Source: an uncultured Verrucomicrobiae bacterium (GTDB lineage: Bacteria; Verrucomicrobiota; Verrucomicrobiia; Palsa-1439). From it: DNA of 10,737 nucleotides. Shown here piece by piece: positions 6,404-10,737 of the stretch. The notes under the pieces were generated by a model. It made no database searches. It worked only from the letters and a program-made list of their open reading frames with translations, and had not been told where the DNA came from. Position numbers and translations under genes: made by a program. The stretch's first letter is position 1. Each line of letters starts with the position of its first letter. The stretch covers positions 1-10,737 of the forward strand of contig CALBCO010000172.1 of the NCBI GenBank assembly GCA_937927265.1, given 5' to 3'.

Positions 6404-8716
6404 CTACAAGATGCTGTTGGCGGCGTTCACCAAGTCGGCCACGCTCGGCAGGAACGCGGCTTCCAAGATGTGGCTTTGCGGGGCGATGCCGTTCTTCGCG
6501 CCGACACGCTTCACCGGAGCGTCGAGGTAATCAAAGACGGCATCCTGGATCGTGCTGGCCAACTCACCGGTGTAGCTGCCGATGTGGACCGCTTGGCTCG
6601 CCACTACACACTTGCCAGTCTTTTGGACGCTGCGCAACACGGTGTCGAGGTCGAGCGGCACGAGGCTGCGCAAATCAATCACTTCGGCACTTACGCCCTT
6701 ATCCACTTTCAACTGATCGGCCGCCTTGAGACAGTCGTGAACCGCCGGGCCGTAACTGACAAACGTCAGATCGCTGCCTTCGCGGATGACGTTGGCGACG
6801 CCGAGTGGGACGAGGTATTCGCCTTCCGGCACGGGGCCTTTCATCCCGTACAACCCCTGGCTCTCAACGAACATGACCGGGTTGTTGTCGCGGATGCACG
6901 ACTTGAGCAGGCCCTTCGCGTCGGCCGGTGTGGACGGGTAGATGACGTACAGGCCGGGAATGTGACAGAACATGCTTTCCAAGGTCTGGCTGTGTTGGCC
7001 GCCGTAACCCTTGCCGGCGCCGACGCTGACGCGATAGACGACGGGCACTTCGGTCTGCGCGCCGCTCATGTAATGCCACTTCGCGGCTTGGTTGCTGATC
7101 TGGTCGCTACTCATCAGCGCGAAATCCATGTACATCAACTCCACGACGGGCCGCAGTCCGATCATGGCCGCGCCGACCGCCGTACCGCAGATGCAGGCCT
7201 CGCTGATCGGGGTGTTGAACACCCGGTCGCGTCCGAACGCTTCCAGCAGGCCTTTCGTGACCTTGAATGCGCCGCCGTAATCGGCCACGTCTTCGCCGTA
7301 GAAGATGACGCGCCGGTCGCGTTTCATCTCTTCGACGAGTGCTTCTTTGATCGCGTCTTTGTAGGTCAACTCGCCGTTGACGCGCTTGATCTCCGGCAAC
7401 GGCCCGACCAGTTCCACGTTTGCAAATGCAGCCGGCACCGTTTCGCACTTGGTGTCGGTGTACATGTACTTGAGGACGTCGCTGGCTGGCGGATCGGCGG
7501 CTAGAGCGGCACGTTTGGCGGCGCGGGCGTTGCGGTCGCGCACGCGCTGTTCCAAAGCGGCGAGGCCCGCAGCATCGAGCACCTGCGCGGCGAGGATTTG
7601 CGATTTGAAACTGTCCACTGCGTCAATCGCTTTCCACGCGGCTTCTTCTTCCTTGGTCCGGTACTCGTTGCGCGGATCGCTGAGCGAGTGCCCCCAATAG
7701 CGGTAGGTGTGCACATCGAGCAACACCGGCCCCTTGCCTTGCCGGCAAATCTCCGCCGCGCGGCTGACGGCGTCGCGGACGGCCAGCGCGTCCATACCGT
7801 TGACCACCTCGGCGTGCATGTTGTTGTCGGCGAACCCGGCGGCGCGGCGGGCCATTTGGGCGATGCCCATCACTTCGTCATCAGTCCGGTGGGTCATGCC
7901 GTAGGCGTTATTGCAGATCAGGAAAATGATTGGCAGGCCGAATTTGTGGCCGTCGGCAAGGTCGTTGGTGAACTGCGCTTGGTTCGCCCAGTTCAATGCT
8001 TCGAGGACCACGCCGTTGGCGTATGCGCCGTCACCGGCATAGCAGAGCACAACGTCGTTTTTCCTCAGATACCGGAGTCCCATGGCCGCGCCGGTGGCGA
8101 TGGGCACGCCGCCGCCGACGATGGCGTTCGCGCCGAGGTGCCCCACGGAGAAATCGGCGATGTGCATCGAACCGCCCCGGCCTTTGCAGTAGCCGTCGTC
8201 CTTGCCAAACAATTCGCAGATGAATTTGTACAGGTGATCTTCGAGGGCGTCTTCGAGCAGCTCGGCGCGTCCGGTCGCCCGGGAGGTCGGCACCCGCACC
8301 TTCAACTGCGCGTCGGTCATCTCGCGGATGGCGACATTGACCTTGGCCAGGGATTCACCGTGGCCGCGGTGCGTGCTGGTGAGTTTGTCGGTGAGCTTGA
8401 GCACGCAACAGGCACCTGCCGCAGTGCCTTCCTGGCCGACCGACACATGGGTCGGTCCGCGGTAATTGAATTCGCGGATTGGCTCATAGGCACCGGAGCG
8501 GAGTTTGACGATCATCTCTTCCAGTTCCCGGATCATCAACATGTCTTCGAGCAAGTCCACGGCTTCTTGTTTCGTGATCCGGTTGGCGGCCAATTCGCTT
8601 TTCAGGTCACCCTTGAACTGGTAGGCGGGGATTTTGCCGCACTCAATCGTGAATGGTTTGAACTGCGGTCGCTTGTCGCTCAGGTACACTGGGGATTTCT
8701 TGGTTGTGGTTGTCAT
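6404..8716 (-). CDS. Fused alpha-beta E1 subunit of a 2-oxo acid (pyruvate-type) dehydrogenase
   Basis: A 770-residue thiamine-diphosphate enzyme that decarboxylates a 2-oxo acid and passes the acyl group to E2. The alpha-type half is at about 47-400: THRGHG (115-120), GRGGSMHIAD (179-188), TPP/Mg motif GDG...NN (228-230, 269-270) and YRYWGHSLSDP (338-348). The beta-type half is at about 447-770: YGEDVADYGGAF (E475), PISEACI (503-509), GGQHSQTLE (H575) and DLRSLVPLDLDT (681-692). A charged linker (about 385-445) joins them. Two insertions stand out: about 30-35 residues after RGHGESLAK (about 126-163), and about 12 residues inside the GDG-NN motif (about 247-259). Residues 1-46 are an extra N-terminal piece. 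The ATG has AGGGA 5 bases upstream and follows the DeoR gene by 11 bases. PDH-like loops around 560-640 favour pyruvate; acetoin or branched-chain substrates remain possible. Confidence 0.94.
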   Translation of the reverse strand: MTTTTKKSPVYLSDKRPQFKPFTIECGKIPAYQFKGDLKSELAANRITKQEAVDLLEDMLMIRELEEMIVKLRSGAYEPIREFNYRGPTHVSVGQEGTAAGACCVLKLTDKLTSTHRGHGESLAKVNVAIREMTDAQLKVRVPTSRATGRAELLEDALEDHLYKFICELFGKDDGYCKGRGGSMHIADFSVGHLGANAIVGGGVPIATGAAMGLRYLRKNDVVLCYAGDGAYANGVVLEALNWANQAQFTNDLADGHKFGLPIIFLICNNAYGMTHRTDDEVMGIAQMARRAAGFADNNMHAEVVNGMDALAVRDAVSRAAEICRQGKGPVLLDVHTYRYWGHSLSDPRNEYRTKEEEAAWKAIDAVDSFKSQILAAQVLDAAGLAALEQRVRDRNARAAKRAALAADPPASDVLKYMYTDTKCETVPAAFANVELVGPLPEIKRVNGELTYKDAIKEALVEEMKRDRRVIFYGEDVADYGGAFKVTKGLLEAFGRDRVFNTPISEACICGTAVGAAMIGLRPVVELMYMDFALMSSDQISNQAAKWHYMSGAQTEVPVVYRVSVGAGKGYGGQHSQTLESMFCHIPGLYVIYPSTPADAKGLLKSCIRDNNPVMFVESQGLYGMKGPVPEGEYLVPLGVANVIREGSDLTFVSYGPAVHDCLKAADQLKVDKGVSAEVIDLRSLVPLDLDTVLRSVQKTGKCVVASQAVHIGSYTGELASTIQDAVFDYLDAPVKRVGAKNGIAPQSHILEAAFLPSVADLVNAANSIL

Positions 8717-8727
8717 GATCGTCCCTT

Positions 8728-9507
8728 TCAGGCTTTCACTAGTTTGATTTGTTTCTCTGCGAGTTCTCGCGCAAATTGTCTATCCAGCTTCGCATCGGTA
8801 ATCAGCACATCCACTTCGTCGAGGCGGCCGACACGGGCGAATGCCACTTTACCCGCTTTGCTGCTGTCGGCGAGTAAAATCACCTGTCGCGCCTGCCGCA
8901 TCACCAATTCTTTCGTAAACGCCTCGCTCGGATCGGTGGTCGTTATCCCCTCGGTGGCGGATAATCCGATTGTGCCCATAAATGCTTTGTCGAGGTGCAA
9001 CTCCTGTAACACCAACCGCGTCAACGGTCCAACCATCGTCTGGCTCAACCGTCGCAACTCCCCGCCGACGAGAATCAACCGCGGCCCGCGCCCCGCCAGT
9101 TCCAGTGCGGCTCGCAAGGAGTTGGTCACCACGGTCAGGTTGGCGTGGTTGGCCAGCAATCGTGTCAGTTCCAGCACGGTGCTGCCGCCGTCCAGATAGA
9201 TCGTCTCGCCCGGCTTGATGAACTCCAGTGCGGCGCGGGCGATTCGTTGTTTCTCTTTCGAGGCGATGGCGGTTTTCGTCTCGAATACCGGCTCGGCGAT
9301 CCGGCTCTCCACGAGCACTGCGCCGCCGTGCACGCGCCGAATTTCGCCGCGCTCGGTCAATGCGTCCAAGTCACGGCGCACCGTGGCCGGGGACACCTGC
9401 AATTGCCGGCAGAAATCCTCGACGCGCATGACATGTTGTTGCCGGAGCAGGGCACGCATGCGTTCCCAGCGTTCCGGTGCCAGCTCTTTGTGGCCGTTGG
9501 CGGTCAT
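8728..9507 (-). CDS. DeoR/GlpR-family transcriptional regulator heading the dehydrogenase operon
   Basis: A 259-residue repressor-type regulator. An N-terminal winged helix-turn-helix (about 12-65) contains VSPATVRRDLDALTERGEI and ends in RRVHGGAV, the family signature. Residues 80-240 form a DeoR C-terminal sensor with DGGST (106-110), VVTNS (126-130), VGGELRR (147-153), FMGTIGLSATEGITT (176-190) and LLADSSK (211-217). In this family the sensor binds phosphorylated sugars or related metabolites; the ligand here is unknown. Its stop lies 11 bases before the E1 start and the E1 ribosome site sits between them, so it is almost certainly cotranscribed with E1 and may regulate its own operon. ATG 9507 gives a normal family N-terminus but has no visible Shine-Dalgarno; a TTG at 9549 is in frame but overlaps a likely -35 box. 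Confidence 0.92.
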   Translation of the reverse strand: MTANGHKELAPERWERMRALLRQQHVMRVEDFCRQLQVSPATVRRDLDALTERGEIRRVHGGAVLVESRIAEPVFETKTAIASKEKQRIARAALEFIKPGETIYLDGGSTVLELTRLLANHANLTVVTNSLRAALELAGRGPRLILVGGELRRLSQTMVGPLTRLVLQELHLDKAFMGTIGLSATEGITTTDPSEAFTKELVMRQARQVILLADSSKAGKVAFARVGRLDEVDVLITDAKLDRQFARELAEKQIKLVKA

Positions 9508-9970
9508 GATTGGACGTGAGCGAATATGATAAACTTTGCGCGATGTCAATCATGAAATGTCAATCGGGACCTTGGTGGCCAGGTCAGTGGCTTGAGCGGA
9601 AACAGAGGCGGTCAGGCTCGCATTGATCAAGACAAGCTGAATGCGACTGGCTGTGAAACCGGTGTTGGTGTGAACTGTTGGAACCGGGGTGGTGTTTGAC
9701 GCGCTCCCACGCCACTTCACCGTCATTTTCCGTTCAGGCATTCTCCCCACATGCCATCCAAAGCGCCGCGGCCGCAGCAATCTCCAAAGCGGTTCGGCGC
9801 CGCGGCAGGGTTCGGTCCGGTGCGGCAGCGTCTTGGAGTGCGGAAGCGGCCACATTCGTTTTTCTCGCCGTCCACGCTCCGTGTCTGTTGTTACTCGGCA
9901 TCGATGTGAGCCGGGCGCAGACAGGAATGTGGCTTGGCAACAACGCGGGCAACGCGCAATATCGCCCGCA
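9508..9970. other. Divergent region between the DeoR and GIDE genes, no confident gene
   Basis: Apart from the repeats near the DeoR start, I see no recognisable gene in these 463 bases. Two open frames deserve mention. On the minus strand, 9550-9741 encodes 63 residues (MPERKMTVKWRG ... LATKVPIDIS) whose stop falls in the DeoR upstream repeat; its last 40 residues look protein-like, with many RNY codons, but match no family I know. On the plus strand, 9678-9974 encodes 98 residues and its TGA overlaps the GIDE ATG as ATGA. Neither has a good ribosome site, and third-position GC (about 63-65 percent by eye) does not decide. The stretch could be a decayed gene or regulatory DNA. A GCGGGC/GCCCGC inverted repeat (9945-9950, 9964-9969) lies just before the GIDE start. 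Confidence 0.4.
9521..9564 (-). promoter_or_regulatory. Candidate operator/promoter of the DeoR-dehydrogenase operon (ATTGACAT direct repeat)
   Basis: On the minus strand ATTGACAT occurs twice (9557-9564 and 9543-9550), 14 bases apart start to start, with a 6-base TCATGA palindrome in and next to the spacer. Each copy contains TTGACA, the consensus -35 box. For the downstream copy a 17-base spacer leads to TATTCG (9521-9526), a weak -10; TATCAT at 9526-9531 is a better -10 but at the wrong distance. The repeats could be binding sites for the DeoR-family protein encoded immediately downstream. This is inference from position and repetition. Confidence 0.35.
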
Positions 9971-10737
9971 ATGATCGCAACCAGTGCAATGCAATCATGG
10001 CGGGCGCCGATGGTGGGGGCGGTGTTGGCGGTGGCGTGTTTGGTGTTTGCATTGCGGGCGAATCGGAAGCGACGACTGGTGCAGGACATTCCCACGTCGA
10101 AGACGACCGTCGTGTTCATGGGCTTGGTCGAACTCAAAGGCACCGCCGAAGCGGAAACGCCGCTGACCAGTTATCTTGCCGCCGTCCCATGCGTCCAGTA
10201 CGCGTGGAGCATCGAGGAACATTGGTCGCGCACGGTGACGGAGACTTACCGGGACAGCAAAGGCCAGACACACACACGCACGAAACACGAAAGCGGCTGG
10301 AAGACCGTGGCCAGCGGCGGCGAAATGATTCCGTTCTATCTGCGTGATGATTGTGGCGTATTGTTGGTGCGGCCCGCAGGCGCGAAACTTGAAACCACGG
10401 TGGTGTTCGACCAAACCTGCACACGGTCGGAGCCGCTGTACTACGCGAAAGGCCCGGCGCTGGCGGTGGCCAACTCGGATTACCGGCGGCGGTTCACCGA
10501 ACGGGCGATCCCGTTGCACGCGCCGGTGTACGTGATGGGCCCGGCGCGCGAACGCGCCGACGTGGTCGCCGCTGAAATCGCGCACCACCCCGATGCCCCA
10601 GTGTTCTTGGTTTCGACGCGCACGGAAGAGCAGATCGCCCGCGGGTTGGGGTGGCAACACTGGTTGTGGGGAGTGGGCGGCGGCGTGTTGGCCGCCGGTG
10701 GGGTGTTGCTGGCGGAGCCGGCGACTCCGGTCGTGCC
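9971..10737 (+). CDS. GIDE/MULAN-type (BAM domain) membrane protein, partial at the right edge
   Basis: The first 255 residues of a membrane protein related to the GIDE domain of mitochondrial MULAN/MAPL; bacterial members are often labelled 'E3 ubiquitin ligase' only by homology. Visible: a first membrane segment (about 14-29) followed by basic NRKRR; PTSKTTVVFMGLVELKGTAE (41-60); PLTSYLAAVPCVQYAWSIEEHW (64-85); GWKTVASGGEMIPFYLRDDCGVLLVRPAGA (109-138); APVYVMGPARER (184-195); VFLVSTRTEEQIARGLGW (211-228); and a second membrane segment (about 232-248). The soluble domain therefore lies between two membrane anchors, as in MULAN. No RING finger is seen, and bacterial members normally lack one; the end is outside the window. 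The start is uncertain: ATG 9971, 9989 and 10010 are all in frame without a clear Shine-Dalgarno. Bacterial function is unknown. Confidence 0.82.
   Translation, partial: MIATSAMQSWRAPMVGAVLAVACLVFALRANRKRRLVQDIPTSKTTVVFMGLVELKGTAEAETPLTSYLAAVPCVQYAWSIEEHWSRTVTETYRDSKGQTHTRTKHESGWKTVASGGEMIPFYLRDDCGVLLVRPAGAKLETTVVFDQTCTRSEPLYYAKGPALAVANSDYRRRFTERAIPLHAPVYVMGPARERADVVAAEIAHHPDAPVFLVSTRTEEQIARGLGWQHWLWGVGGGVLAAGGVLLAEPATPVV

Noticed and set aside
6272..7504. A 410-residue plus-strand open frame opposite E1
   Set aside because: It is antisense to the beta half of E1, whose motifs are clear on the minus strand; the His/Asp/Ala/Val composition is that of a shadow frame.
7598..9199. A 533-residue plus-strand open frame opposite the E1 and DeoR genes
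   Set aside because: It crosses two well-identified minus-strand genes, has no recognisable domain and is typical of antisense frames in GC-rich coding DNA.
9742..10143. The N-terminal extension of the 197-residue minus-strand frame ending at 9550, with scattered cysteines resembling a zinc ribbon
   Set aside because: It overlaps the GIDE gene start, the cysteine spacing (CPRCC) is not a complete ribbon, and the composition is Arg/Pro/His-rich like a shadow frame.
10264..10280. Short CA-rich repeat
   Set aside because: It is only a few units long and encodes an ordinary QTHTRT stretch in the GIDE protein.
9995..10660. A 221-residue minus-strand open frame opposite the GIDE gene
   Set aside because: The plus strand encodes a recognisable GIDE domain across the same bases.

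Overview
The window reads as chromosomal DNA from a GC-rich bacterium of the PVC group, most likely Verrucomicrobiota or a close relative. This is inferred from style, not from a marker gene. The secreted peptidase ends in the 'STNL ... W ... FFRLR' type of C-terminus common in verrucomicrobial exported proteins. A thioredoxin carries small beta-barrel-like repeats of a kind frequent in that group. The intergenic palindromes and ATTCGTG repeats also fit. Seven genes lie on the minus strand and one on the plus strand.

Minus strand, in transcription order. A DeoR-family repressor (start 9507) is followed after 11 bases by a fused alpha-beta E1 subunit of a 2-oxo acid dehydrogenase (start 8716). 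After a 164-base, structure-rich gap come the lipoyl acyltransferase E2 (start 6239) and, overlapping it by 22 bases, dihydrolipoyl dehydrogenase E3 (start 4887). Together E1, E2 and E3 form a complete pyruvate dehydrogenase-like complex that converts a 2-oxo acid to acyl-CoA, CO2 and NADH. The repressor sits at the head of the apparent operon, which suggests sugar-phosphate-type control of the complex. The E2 has one lipoyl domain and two consecutive subunit-binding domains; the E3 is short; the E1 has two insertions.

After a 171-base gap, a second minus-strand group follows: a secreted M28 zinc peptidase (start 3372), an exported thioredoxin-fold protein with two N-terminal barrel-like repeats (start 1109), and the beginning of an M29 aminopeptidase (start 366, cut off by the window edge). 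The last two are joined by an ATGA overlap. Two peptidases and an envelope thioredoxin suggest protein or peptide breakdown combined with envelope redox work.

Plus strand. After a divergent, gene-poor stretch (9508-9970), a membrane-anchored GIDE/MULAN-type (BAM domain) protein begins at about 9971 and runs off the right edge.

I found no tRNA, rRNA, CRISPR array, transposase or phage gene. The most unusual points are the E1-E2 junction (two strong hairpins plus three ATTCGTG-type heptamers spaced exactly 10 bases), the doubled subunit-binding domain in E2, and the DeoR-type regulator fused by operon to a dehydrogenase complex. None of these is proof of a new system.
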